This document shows positions 26,238 through 34,308 of a DNA stretch of 49,226 nucleotides, piece by piece. The first letter of the stretch is position 1; every line of letters starts with the position of its first letter. This DNA is from Terriglobia bacterium (GTDB lineage Bacteria > Acidobacteriota > Terriglobia > Terriglobales > Acidobacteriaceae), in the NCBI GenBank assembly GCA_020073015.1, contig JAIQFZ010000017.1:1-49226 (forward strand). Reading direction: 5' to 3'. Under the pieces are notes generated by a model, which saw only the letters and a program-made list of their open reading frames with translations, made no database searches and was not told where the DNA came from. The translations under genes and the position numbers were made by a program.

Positions 26238-28168
26238 TGACTCCGGAACAAGCCGTCGTCGTCGCCATCCTAAGTTGCGTTGCCGGTGCCCTGCTGACGC
26301 TGCTGGTTTCGCGCTACAAGACGGTCGCCGGATGGATTGCGTTTCTCGTCACTGCAGGGACCGCCGTCCTGATTTTCTCAGCCGCGCTGCGGGTGCTGAC
26401 CACCGGGCCGTCGCTTCATCCAGCTGCCTTTTGGGCTCTACCAAAGATTGGTTTCATCCTGCGCATCTATGTCGATGGCTTGACGGCCGTGTTCCTGCTG
26501 CTGGCCGCCGCGATTGCGGTGCCTGCCGCGTTCTACTCCATCGCTTACATGCGGCACTACCAGGACTATGGGGTCGGGCGTTACTACCCGTATTTCCTGC
26601 TCTTCCTCGCCGCCATGTACGGCTTGCTCTCGACCACCGACATGATGTGGTTCTTCTTCATCTTCTGGCAGCTCATGACCCTGCCCGGATATGCGCTGAT
26701 CCGCTTCGAATACCGCAAACGGCAAAACGTCAGGGCCGCCAACAAATATCTGCTGATGATGCAGATTGCCTGCGTCGCGACCATGGTGGGAGCCGAGATG
26801 CTGGCGGTGGCTGGCGCTGCTGCGCGCGGCAGTACGAGCCTGATGTATGACTTCGACACGGTCAGCGCGAACCTGCCGCTGCTGTTGCGGGATCAACCCA
26901 TCGCGGCTGCGTTCGCCTTTGCGCTGTTCCTGACCGGCTTCGGCATCAAGATGGGAATGTGGCCATTCGGCCAGGTGTGGTTGCCGGACGCGCACCCTGC
27001 CGCTCCTTCTCCCGTAAGCGCAATGCTTTCGGGCGTGATGATCAAAACCGGCGTCTATGGCCTGATGCGCTACTTCCTCTGGCTCGTGCCAATCAGCGCG
27101 CTTGCGGACTATCCGCTCGCCCGCTGGGGCATGCTGGTCGCGGTGCTGGGCACGATCACGTTGTTCACCGGCACCATGCAGGCACTGAAGCAGGAACAAT
27201 CCAAGCGCCTGCTCGCCTTCCACAGCATTGGACAGATCGGCTACATCCTGCTGGGCACCGGCACATGCATGGCCCTGCTGGCAGTGAACACTCCGGCCAC
27301 GGCGGCACTGGCCACGATCGCTTTCTTTGGAGCGCTGTTTCACGTTCTGAATCACGGCTTGTTTAAGGGACTGCTGTTCCTCAATGCCGGCTCCATGCTG
27401 CACTCGACCGGCACGCAGGACCTGAACAAAATGGGTGGGATGATGAGATACATGCCGCTGACGGCCGTGACCGCGCTCATCGCCTCGTTTTCGATCTCGG
27501 GCGTGCCGCTGTTCAACGGCTTCGTCAGCAAGTGGAGCATCTACGTGGCGGCCATCCAGGGCAGCGGGTCGGCTCACTACCTCGTGGTATGTGCGGTGAT
27601 CGCCATCCTGACCAGCGCTCTCACGCTGGCCTCGTTCATCAAGTTCTTCGGGGTAAGTTTCCTCTCGCGGACCAGCGCGCTGGTAAAGACACGAGCAGGC
27701 GCAACCAACGGCCACCTGGAAGTCCCGTGGATGATGCAACTCCCGCAGGTAGTGCTGGCATTCCTTTGCGTGCTGCTGGGCGTTGTGCCCGCCATCGGCT
27801 TCCGCCTCATGCAGCACGCGCTCGAAGCGAGCCGCGGCGGGCTAGGAACGACTCTTGCCAATGCCTCACCCATGATCAGCAATCCTCTTACCGGGCTCGC
27901 CCAAGCTCCTTCCGCGGCCGTGTTTGCGCCGGTCGCGCTGGCCGCGGTTTTAGGTCTCATGTTCCTGGCTGTGTACGGCATCTCGAAACTCGGGAGCGCG
28001 TCGCGTCGGGCCGCCGATCCCTGGCTGTGCGGCTACGTGCGCGAGGCGGACTGCCATCGCTATGTCGCCCACAACTTTTACGGGGAGATCAAGCGCTACT
28101 TCGGCTGGCTCGGCGGCGCGCCGCATCCACATCCGGAGAAAACGCCGGTCGTGAAGGAGCTCTCATGA
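26234..28168 (+). CDS. hyfB: Hydrogenase-4 subunit B / NuoM-NuoL-like membrane subunit
   Basis: 644 residues with about 14-16 membrane helices. Antiporter-type subunit of membrane hydrogenases and complex I, thought to move protons or sodium ions. The conserved segment FGQVWLPDAHPAAPSPVSAML with its helix-breaking Pro and the QEQSKRLLAFHSIGQIGYIL stretch (Lys and His in the proton path) are both present. The proximal Glu region (FWQLMTLPGYALI) is altered compared with NuoM. It is the only antiporter-like subunit in the operon. Overlaps the genes on both sides by a few bases. Confidence 0.9.
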   Translation: MMTPEQAVVVAILSCVAGALLTLLVSRYKTVAGWIAFLVTAGTAVLIFSAALRVLTTGPSLHPAAFWALPKIGFILRIYVDGLTAVFLLLAAAIAVPAAFYSIAYMRHYQDYGVGRYYPYFLLFLAAMYGLLSTTDMMWFFFIFWQLMTLPGYALIRFEYRKRQNVRAANKYLLMMQIACVATMVGAEMLAVAGAAARGSTSLMYDFDTVSANLPLLLRDQPIAAAFAFALFLTGFGIKMGMWPFGQVWLPDAHPAAPSPVSAMLSGVMIKTGVYGLMRYFLWLVPISALADYPLARWGMLVAVLGTITLFTGTMQALKQEQSKRLLAFHSIGQIGYILLGTGTCMALLAVNTPATAALATIAFFGALFHVLNHGLFKGLLFLNAGSMLHSTGTQDLNKMGGMMRYMPLTAVTALIASFSISGVPLFNGFVSKWSIYVAAIQGSGSAHYLVVCAVIAILTSALTLASFIKFFGVSFLSRTSALVKTRAGATNGHLEVPWMMQLPQVVLAFLCVLLGVVPAIGFRLMQHALEASRGGLGTTLANASPMISNPLTGLAQAPSAAVFAPVALAAVLGLMFLAVYGISKLGSASRRAADPWLCGYVREADCHRYVAHNFYGEIKRYFGWLGGAPHPHPEKTPVVKELS

Positions 28169-29841
28169 TCGCCCGCCAAATGTTCGAGGAGTTCAAGGCG
28201 CGATTCGGGCCCCTCATCCAACGGGCGGATCTGCCCAGCGATAGCCGCCTCTACGTGTTTGTGGATCGCTCTGCCGTGAAGTATGTCTGCCAGCATATCT
28301 TCCGGGAACTCGACGCCCGCTACGTGGCCAGCATCGGCAGCGACGACCGGCCCTTCTCCGGCACGTTTCTGGTCGCGCACAACTTCGCCTTCGACAAGGA
28401 TCACCTGCTCTGCAGCGTGCTCACGCAACTTCCACAAGACGATTTGAAAATCGACAGCATCACCGCGATGGTGCCCGCGGCCAGTTGGGCCGAGCGCGAG
28501 ATGCGCGACCTGCTCGGCATCGAACCGGTGGGGCACAGTTATCCCAAACGGCTCGTGTTGCCCGACGGCTGGCCGGAAGGCAAACATCCGCTGCGCAAGG
28601 ATGTGCCCTGGAACGAGGTGCCCGAGGGCTACGACGAGGAGCGCGAGTTCAAATTCGACGAGCCTCCTGAGGGCTGCATGGTGGTGCCGTTCGGCCCCTT
28701 CCATCCCACGCTCGACGAGCCCGCCCACTTCCGCCTGTACGTCGAAGGAGAGATGGTGCGCGGCTGCGAGTACCGCGGCTTCATGGTTCACCGCGGCATC
28801 GAAAAGCTGGCCGAATCGGTGATGAGCTACAACGACATCCCGATGCTGGCGGAACGCATCTGCGGCATCTGCGGTTGTGTCCACAACGTGGCGTATGTGC
28901 AGGCCGTCGAGGACGCCGCCGTGCTCAAGCCGCCGCCGCGCGCTGAGTACATTCGCACCATCATGCTGGAACTCGAGCGCCTGCACAGCCACCTGCTGTG
29001 GACCGGGCTGGCCTGTCACATTGTGGGGTTCGACACATTGTTCATGCAGAGCTTCCGCATCCGCGAACCCATCATGTGGATCGCCGAAAAAATCAGCGGG
29101 AACCGCAAGACCTATGCCCTCTGCGTCATCGGCGGAGTGCGCCGCGACATTACCGACGAACTCAAAACCGAACTGCGCGCCGTGCTCGACAAACTCGAGT
29201 CCGAATGGCGTGCCGTCGTGGGCGCCGTAAGCAATGACCGGAACATTCAGAAGCGCACGCGGGATGTAGGAGTAGCCGACAAACTTCTGGTCAAGAGCGC
29301 CGGACTGGTCGGCCCGGTAGCGCGCGCGGCTGGAGTCGACATCGATTGCCGCCGCGACCTTCCCTACGCTGCGTATGATCGCGTGGACTTCGACGTCATT
29401 ACGGCGCAAAGCGCCGATGTGTGGGCCCGCCTGGTGGTGCGCATGAAAGAAGTATTCGAGTCCATCAAGATCATGCGCCAGTGTCTCGACAAAATGGAAG
29501 ACGGCCCCCTGCAACTCGAAATCAAAGACGAGTTGCCGATCGGCCGCATGGGCCTGTCCTCGGTCGAAGCCCCGCGCGGCGAAGCCCATCACTTCGTCAT
29601 CACCGGAGAGAATAACCGTCCTCGCCGCTGGCGAGTGCGCGCGCCCACGTACCAGAACCTGCAGGGCGTGCCGGCCATGATCAAGGATCAGCAGATCGCC
29701 GACATGACGATTTCGTTGGGCAGCATTGACCCATGTTTTTCCTGCACCGACCGCCTGGAGACAATCGACCTGCGCTCCGGCGAGAAAAAAGTGTGGTCGC
29801 AACAGGAGCTGCTGCAAATGACGCGGAAGAAGGAGCCTTAA
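28165..29841 (+). CDS. hyfG: [NiFe]-hydrogenase large subunit, group 4 (HyfG/HycE type, NuoC-NuoD fusion)
   Basis: 558 residues. Residues about 1-150 form the NuoC-like domain (ERE-MRDLLGIEPVGH) and 175-558 the NuoD-like catalytic domain. All four nickel-binding cysteines are present: Cys233 and Cys236 (ERICGICGCVH) and Cys524 and Cys527 (DPCFSCTDR). So unlike NuoD it should hold the Ni-Fe site. A 28-residue extension follows Arg530, the tail cut by HycI-type proteases. AAGGAG precedes the ATG at 28165. The N-terminal motif has CGCVH where HycE has CSFCH-like variation. Catalyses H2 production or uptake on the cytoplasmic side of the membrane. Confidence 0.94.
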   Translation: MIARQMFEEFKARFGPLIQRADLPSDSRLYVFVDRSAVKYVCQHIFRELDARYVASIGSDDRPFSGTFLVAHNFAFDKDHLLCSVLTQLPQDDLKIDSITAMVPAASWAEREMRDLLGIEPVGHSYPKRLVLPDGWPEGKHPLRKDVPWNEVPEGYDEEREFKFDEPPEGCMVVPFGPFHPTLDEPAHFRLYVEGEMVRGCEYRGFMVHRGIEKLAESVMSYNDIPMLAERICGICGCVHNVAYVQAVEDAAVLKPPPRAEYIRTIMLELERLHSHLLWTGLACHIVGFDTLFMQSFRIREPIMWIAEKISGNRKTYALCVIGGVRRDITDELKTELRAVLDKLESEWRAVVGAVSNDRNIQKRTRDVGVADKLLVKSAGLVGPVARAAGVDIDCRRDLPYAAYDRVDFDVITAQSADVWARLVVRMKEVFESIKIMRQCLDKMEDGPLQLEIKDELPIGRMGLSSVEAPRGEAHHFVITGENNRPRRWRVRAPTYQNLQGVPAMIKDQQIADMTISLGSIDPCFSCTDRLETIDLRSGEKKVWSQQELLQMTRKKEP

Positions 29842-29884
29842 CGCTTGTCTCAGAGGTCTATGTCAGAAAAGTCTCTATCGATTG

Positions 29885-29910
29885 TCATCCCGAGCGAAGC
29901 GAGGGATCTG
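29885..29910. repeat. TCATCCCGAGCG repeat, single arm, within the hydrogenase operon
   Basis: Matches one arm of the inverted repeat at 17161-17229. It lies in the 104-base gap between hyfG and hyfC. In translation it gives the CHPERSEGS string, a known source of false N-terminal extensions. Confidence 0.8.
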
Positions 29911-29945
29911 CAGTTGGCGAGCGTAAGAACATTCGAAGGATGTCT

Positions 29946-30872
29946 ATGGACCGCAGCCTGATTTGGACGATCGTCGCTGGCGTGCTGAACATCGGCATCG
30001 TGCTGCTCGTCGCGCCACTCTGCCAGGGAGTACTGCGCAAGGTCACGGCCCGCGTGCAATCCCGCCAAGGTCCTCCGCTGCCGCAGCCGTACTTCGACCT
30101 GCTGAAACTCCTGGGCAAGGAAGACATTGAGTCCGGCCAAACACCTGCCATGCAGCGCTTCGCCGCCTATCTCTCGCTGGCTACGGTGCTGACGGTGGCG
30201 TGCCTCGTGCCCATGGGCTTTGCACCCCCGATGAATCATGCCGGAGACGTGATCCTGCTGATCTATCTTTTGACCCTGTGCGGCGTCTGCACACTGTTGG
30301 CCGGCCTCGCCGCCGGTTCCACCTACTCGCTGGTCGGGATCAGCCGCGAAATGATGAGCATGATCGCACTCGAGCCCCTGTTTGCCATCGCCCTCATCGT
30401 CGGCGCAGTCCACACCGGGTCGTTCCGGCTGGACACCGTGTTGCACGGCTCGGTTTACACCGCGGCCGGCGTTCCCTGGTCGGGATTGATCATGCTGGGC
30501 GTGATTCTGCTGTCGTTTCAGGCATTCGTTCAGCGCGTGCCCTTCGACATTTCCGAAGCGGAAACCGAACTCATGGAAGGCCCGCTCATGGAATACTCCG
30601 GCCCCAAGCTGGCGCTGTTCAAGTACGCGCAGATGGCCAAGCTGGTCATCTACAGCGCGCTCTTCGTATCGCTGTTCGCGCCCTGGGGCTCAGCGCTGGT
30701 TTTCCCGTTTGGCTGGCTGCTGTTCTGGGCCAAGGTTCTAGTGCTCGTGCTGTTAGTCACGCTGGTAGCGGCAACGCACGCGCGCTATCGCATTGATCAA
30801 GCGCTTCGGTTCTTTGCGAGCCTGTTCGCGGTAGCACTGGTGGCGCTGGTGCTGGCAAGCTATGGACACTGA
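29946..30872 (+). CDS. hyfC: Hydrogenase membrane anchor subunit (HyfC/HycD, NuoH-like)
   Basis: 308 residues with about eight membrane helices. NuoH-type subunit linking the peripheral arm to the antiporter-like subunit. Conserved features: VTARVQSRQGPPLPQPYFDLLKL-type loop, ISREMMSMIALEP and RVPFDISEAETEL with the acidic residues lining the quinone/proton region. Two in-frame starts, ATG 29940 and 29946; GAAGGA (29934-29939) favours 29946. The longer open frame upstream is repeat-derived and rejected. Confidence 0.92.
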   Translation: MDRSLIWTIVAGVLNIGIVLLVAPLCQGVLRKVTARVQSRQGPPLPQPYFDLLKLLGKEDIESGQTPAMQRFAAYLSLATVLTVACLVPMGFAPPMNHAGDVILLIYLLTLCGVCTLLAGLAAGSTYSLVGISREMMSMIALEPLFAIALIVGAVHTGSFRLDTVLHGSVYTAAGVPWSGLIMLGVILLSFQAFVQRVPFDISEAETELMEGPLMEYSGPKLALFKYAQMAKLVIYSALFVSLFAPWGSALVFPFGWLLFWAKVLVLVLLVTLVAATHARYRIDQALRFFASLFAVALVALVLASYGH

Positions 30873-30880
30873 CCGAAATT

Positions 30881-30927
30881 ACGTAGGGACAGCCGCCCTC
30901 GGCTGTCCGGCGGAGCAAAGCTCCGCA
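30881..30927 (+). repeat. Double-hairpin repeat, copy 3 (between hyfC and hyfH)
   Basis: GTAGGGAC leader, a 9-bp stem GGACAGCCG with loop CCCT, then a 7-bp stem GCGGAGC with loop AAA. It fills most of the 75-base gap in the hydrogenase operon, 20 bases before the next ATG, so it will be in the mRNA. Confidence 0.88.
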
Positions 30928-30947
30928 GCTTGGCACAAGGTGAGTGC

Positions 30948-31472
30948 ATGTCGCTCTTGAGCAAACTCGAAGAGACGCTGATCTGCCTGAAGGCCGGCCG
31001 CGTCACGCTCCCCTACCCCGCGCAGGCTCAGCCGCTGCCCGAGAAGTTCCGAGGCCGCCCGATTTTCGATGCCACCAAGTGCATCGGCTGCGCGGGCTGC
31101 GCGAACAACTGCCCCGCGCGCGAAATCCTCGTCTACGACGTTTGCCAGGAAGTCCGCGTCCTGCAATACCTCGGACGCCGCTGCACCTATTGCGGCCGCT
31201 GCGCCGACGTCTGCCCCGAGAAGGCCATCACCATGAGCCTGGAATTCGAGAACGCCACCAACCAGATCGGCGACCTCGGACAGAAATTGGAACTATTCAT
31301 GAGCACTTGCCAGCGCTGCGGACGCTGCTTCAAGGGCGCGGCCGCACTGGACGAGTTGAAGATGAAAGGCTATCGCTCCGACGATCTCGAGAGCGAGCGC
31401 TGGGTCTACCGCGCCCACGCATTTCTGGAAGGTGAACCGGCAGTCGCGGACATCGAGATCGAGTTGGATTGA
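30948..31472 (+). CDS. hyfH: Hydrogenase ferredoxin-like subunit (HyfH/HycF, NuoI-like)
   Basis: 174 residues. Two 4Fe-4S motifs: Cys45-48-51-55 (KCIGCAGCANNCP) and Cys79-82-85-89 (RCTYCGRCADVCP). An additional CQRCGRC (Cys121, 124, 127) lies in the C-terminal part, as in some HycF/HyfH relatives, and may hold a further cluster. It relays electrons between the small subunit and the diaphorase-like module. The ATG at 30948 has AAGGTGAG at good spacing. Overlaps no gene but ends 2 bases before the next start. Confidence 0.92.
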   Translation: MSLLSKLEETLICLKAGRVTLPYPAQAQPLPEKFRGRPIFDATKCIGCAGCANNCPAREILVYDVCQEVRVLQYLGRRCTYCGRCADVCPEKAITMSLEFENATNQIGDLGQKLELFMSTCQRCGRCFKGAAALDELKMKGYRSDDLESERWVYRAHAFLEGEPAVADIEIELD

Positions 31473-31474
31473 AT

Positions 31475-32011
31475 ATGTTGAAGAATCTTTGCCAAAAAAT
31501 GTTCGGCCGGTCGCTGTGGGTCTATCACGCCAACAGTGGAGGCTGCAACGGCTGCGATATCGAAGTGCTCAACGTCCTCACCCCGTATTACGATGTCGAG
31601 CGCTTCGGCATCAAACTGGTCGGCTCGCCGCGACACGCGGACGTCATGCTCTGCCAGGGCCCGGCCATGCGCTCCACCGCGCTCGCCCTCAAGCGTGCGT
31701 ATGAAGCCATGCCGGCTCCAAAACTCGTTTTTGCGATCGGCTCCTGTGCCTGCGGCGGCGGCATCTGGTTCGATAGTTACTCCGTGCTGGGTCCCGTCGA
31801 AAAGATCCTTCCGGTGAGTTACTACATTCCCGGCTGTCCGCCGCGCCCGGAGGCCATTATTTACGGCGTCGCGGTTGCGCTCGGACTGGTCGACAAAAAG
31901 ACCGCACCTGTCACCTTCAAGCAATCGGAGTTTCCGATTCCGCAGTATCACCCCGGCGATCTGCGGGGCGACGGCGGCATGGTCGTCTACGAGAAACTCG
32001 AGAAGATCTGA
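31475..32011 (+). CDS. hyfI: [NiFe]-hydrogenase small subunit (HyfI/HycG, NuoB-like)
   Basis: 178 residues holding the proximal 4Fe-4S cluster. Ligands: Cys24 and/or Cys27 (SGGCNGCDIE), Cys91 (GSCACGGG) and Cys121 (PGCPPRPE), the pattern of group 4 small subunits. ATG 31475 preferred over an overlapping TTG at 31469. It is the last gene of the operon. Confidence 0.93.
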   Translation: MLKNLCQKMFGRSLWVYHANSGGCNGCDIEVLNVLTPYYDVERFGIKLVGSPRHADVMLCQGPAMRSTALALKRAYEAMPAPKLVFAIGSCACGGGIWFDSYSVLGPVEKILPVSYYIPGCPPRPEAIIYGVAVALGLVDKKTAPVTFKQSEFPIPQYHPGDLRGDGGMVVYEKLEKI

Positions 32012-32012
32012 G

Positions 32013-32027
32013 TGCGGAAAACCCGCA
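32013..32027. other. Small hairpin after the hydrogenase operon
   Basis: TGCGG, loop AAAAC, CCGCA directly after the hyfI stop. There is no T tract, so it is a weak terminator candidate. A second small inverted repeat, TGCAA / TTGCA, lies at 32032-32045. Confidence 0.35.
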
Positions 32028-32170
32028 TGTATGCAAGCGTTTGCACAATTCTCGCAACTGCCACGTCTCTGCATTCGTCCTTGTAATACCGCTGCTGTGG
32101 CGCCCGTTTTTGGGGTACACTGACATCAGAACTGCAGCAAGCGCCACACCAGCCGACCCGGGGGCAAGAC

Positions 32171-32656
32171 ATGAAAACGCACAAGCAAAAAGGTTTCTCA
32201 CTTATCGAACTGTTGATCGTGGTAGCGATCATCCTGATCATCGCGGCAATTGCCATCCCCAACTTGCTGCGCGCCCGTATCTCAGCCAATGAAGCGTCCG
32301 CAGTCGCATCGCTGCGCACGCTGAACACCGCTCAGATTTCCTACAACTCCACCTACCCGACGGTGGGTTACGCCGCCACGCTGGCCGCTCTGGCTGGGAC
32401 GAATTGCGCTCCCCCGACGTCCGCGGGCGCTTGCCTGATTGACACGCAGCTGGCCTCCGGCGTCAAGAGCGGTTATTCGTTTGTGATCTCGGGCACGGGC
32501 AGCACCACGCCGGTTTCCTCCTATCAGTTCAGAGCCGATCCTCTGGCTCCGAACCAGACGGGCGTGCGCTTCTTCTGCTCGTTCGCCGACGGCGTGATTC
32601 GCGCGGGAACGGCCTCGCTGACAACCTGCGACGGCAGCGCCACACCGCTCCAGTAA
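32171..32656 (+). CDS. pilA: Type IV major pilin (PilA-like prepilin)
   Basis: 161 residues. Class III signal: eight-residue leader ending KQKG, cleavage before FSLIELLIVVAIILIIAA with Glu at mature position 5. The 20-residue-plus hydrophobic helix is followed by RARISANEASAVASLRTLN and a disulfide-type C-terminal loop (Cys pairs near 78, 86, 138 and 151). Such pilins form the fibre body; acidobacterial pilins of this form are often called PilA or GspG-like. It is far from the assembly genes at 1-5073. A TACACT box at 32116-32121 may be the -10 region. Confidence 0.9.
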   Translation: MKTHKQKGFSLIELLIVVAIILIIAAIAIPNLLRARISANEASAVASLRTLNTAQISYNSTYPTVGYAATLAALAGTNCAPPTSAGACLIDTQLASGVKSGYSFVISGTGSTTPVSSYQFRADPLAPNQTGVRFFCSFADGVIRAGTASLTTCDGSATPLQ

Positions 32657-32783
32657 GCGACGCAATCCCCAACTCGATGCGGCGCGGTCGCGATTCCATG
32701 CCTCGTTAGTCACTCCTCAAGAACCATCGGAGATCGCTTGGTTCAGGCGCGAGAAGCTATACTAAGGGCGGCCAGAAATTCAG

Positions 32784-32869
32784 GCCGGGATGGCGGAATT
32801 GGCAGACGCGCTGGTCTTAGGAGCCAGTGCCCAAAAGGCGTGCAGGTTCAAGTCCTGTTCCCGGCACCA
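32784..32869 (+). tRNA. tRNA-Leu, anticodon TAG
   Basis: 86 bases. Acceptor stem GCCGGGA pairs with TCCCGGC, followed by discriminator A and encoded CCA (32867-32869). Anticodon stem CTGGT/GCCAG with loop CTTAGGA puts anticodon TAG at 32818-32820, reading CUA. A long variable arm (about 32829-32842) and the TPsiC stem-loop CAGG-TTCAAGT-CCTG are present, as expected for a class II leucine tRNA. The methyltransferase gene ends 8 bases further on the opposite strand. Confidence 0.95.
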
Positions 32870-32876
32870 TCGTTGT

Positions 32877-33461
32877 TCACTCGTGCTTCGTCGCCACAAT
32901 CTCAGCGGTCGCCTTCTCCGCAACCACCTCGCGATCGTGCAGCACGCGCATCCCACCGACCAACCGCAAGAGTTCTCCCGGTGCCAGCAAGTGCGAGGCA
33001 TCCTTGGGTCCGCCCGGCAGCTTCAACTGATCGGTAGTGTACGTTTTGTAGAGCAGCAGGCCACCCGGACGCAGCGCTTTCACGATCTCCGGAAAAATCT
33101 TTCGCTCCAGATAAAAGAATCCCATTACGAGGTCGAACTGCGTTTGCGAAGCCCGAAATTGAGTGAGATCATCTATGACAAAGTGAATGTGGGCAGCGAG
33201 CGGGCCGGCGTTCTGCCGCGCCAGTTCGACACCAGTTTCCGAGAGATCGATGAGCGTAACATCCCAACCCTGTTTCGCCAGCCAGATCGAGTGCCGCCCG
33301 GCGCCTCCCGCAAGGTCGAGCGCGCTTCCTCCGTGCGGAAACAGCGGCTGGATATATTCAGAAAACGCCCGTGCCAAGAACGGATCCGGCTCCAACCATG
33401 CGCCAGGACTTTCCCCATATTTCTGGTTCCAGCGCTCGCGCTCGGTTGAGGCAGAAGGCAT
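32877..33461 (-). CDS. Class I SAM-dependent methyltransferase (TehB-like)
   Basis: 194 residues. Motif I ALDLAGGAGRHSIWLA (47-62) and motif II VTLIDLSETGVELA match class I methyltransferases; SASTERERWNQKYG at the start and LRPGGLLLYKTY are like TehB and thiol/tellurite methyltransferases. The usual GCG in motif I is AGG. The ATG at 33461 gives the family N-terminus; the longer upstream frame has no similarity and would overlap the divergent gene. Substrate unknown. Confidence 0.85.
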   Translation of the reverse strand: MPSASTERERWNQKYGESPGAWLEPDPFLARAFSEYIQPLFPHGGSALDLAGGAGRHSIWLAKQGWDVTLIDLSETGVELARQNAGPLAAHIHFVIDDLTQFRASQTQFDLVMGFFYLERKIFPEIVKALRPGGLLLYKTYTTDQLKLPGGPKDASHLLAPGELLRLVGGMRVLHDREVVAEKATAEIVATKHE

Positions 33462-33497
33462 ACGCTGTAATTCTAGCGCCAGTTCAACCTGCGCCCC

Positions 33498-34259
33498 ATG
33501 ACCCGACTGACCCCCATCTCGACGCGCCCGACCGGTCATAACGGCTCGTCTCTGCCACCGCGCACGGGCGGGGGAGACGACGGGCACAGCGGCCGCGACG
33601 GCGGCGACAGCAAGCCCGACTTCATGCCGAACTACGGCGAGCGCTTGCGCCGCGCCCGCTTGGGATTGGCGGTCGCCATGACGCCGATCCTGATGCTTTT
33701 CATTTCATTCACGGCGGCTTATCTGGTCCGCCGCGGCTTTCTTACCTTCGACCTCAGCAACAACGCTTACGTCCGAACCTGGCTGCCTGTCCGACTGCCA
33801 TGGTTCTGGTTGCTGGCCAACAGCGCGGTCCTCATCCTGAGCAGCGTCAGCATCGAATTCGCCCGCCGCGACATTACGAGACAGTCCGCGCTGGCACCTC
33901 TCCAATCAATCCCGGGAATCTCGCTTGGCGATGAGCGCCATTTCCCCTGGCTTGGCGTGACCACTGTGCTCGGCTGTACGTTTCTGGCCGGACAGCTGTT
34001 TCTCTGGAGCCAGCTCGCAGCCCGCGGTTTCCACCTCAACACAAGTCCGAGCAGTTCGTTTGTCTATTTCCTGACCGGAATGCACGCCCTTCATCTCGCC
34101 GGCGGCGCGCTCGCTCTGGCGTTCGCCGATGTTGCGACGCTGCTTCACCGCCCCATCGAATCCCGCCGCATCGTGGTGGACATCACCGCCTGGTATTGGC
34201 ATTGCATGACCGGCCTCTGGATTTACATCCTCGCGTTGTTCACGTTTGCCGCACAGTGA
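33498..34259 (+). CDS. Orphan heme-copper oxidase subunit III-like protein
   Basis: 253 residues: a hydrophilic Gly/Asp-rich N-terminus of about 45 residues, then five predicted membrane helices. The HALHLAGGALALAFAD and DITAWYWHCMTGLWIYI segments match COX3/CyoC, which flank the catalytic subunit of oxygen reductases. No subunit I or II gene lies nearby, so it may serve an oxidase encoded elsewhere. The ribosome site is weak. Confidence 0.82.
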   Translation: MTRLTPISTRPTGHNGSSLPPRTGGGDDGHSGRDGGDSKPDFMPNYGERLRRARLGLAVAMTPILMLFISFTAAYLVRRGFLTFDLSNNAYVRTWLPVRLPWFWLLANSAVLILSSVSIEFARRDITRQSALAPLQSIPGISLGDERHFPWLGVTTVLGCTFLAGQLFLWSQLAARGFHLNTSPSSSFVYFLTGMHALHLAGGALALAFADVATLLHRPIESRRIVVDITAWYWHCMTGLWIYILALFTFAAQ

Positions 34260-34308
34260 GTCACGCCTCCGCCGGCCCGCGGCCTCAACTATGTTTCCGT
34301 CGGACGCT

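Noticed and set aside
26438-27817. 459-residue open frame on the minus strand opposite hyfB
   Set aside because: It is His/Gln/Arg-rich and low-complexity, has no recognisable domain, and lies fully opposite a clear membrane subunit. It is an effect of G+C-rich codon use.
28096-29817. 573-residue open frame on the minus strand opposite hyfG
   Set aside because: Composition is skewed to Ala, His and Val with no family resemblance; it is a shadow of the hydrogenase large subunit.
29733-29945. N-terminal extension of hyfC containing CHPERSEGS
   Set aside because: The extension overlaps hyfG and is translated from a dispersed repeat. A good ribosome site exists for ATG 29946.
32080-32130. Sigma-54 promoter upstream of pilA
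   Set aside because: TGGCGC at the -24 position is acceptable, but the -12 GC is missing (TTTGG), so the match is too weak.
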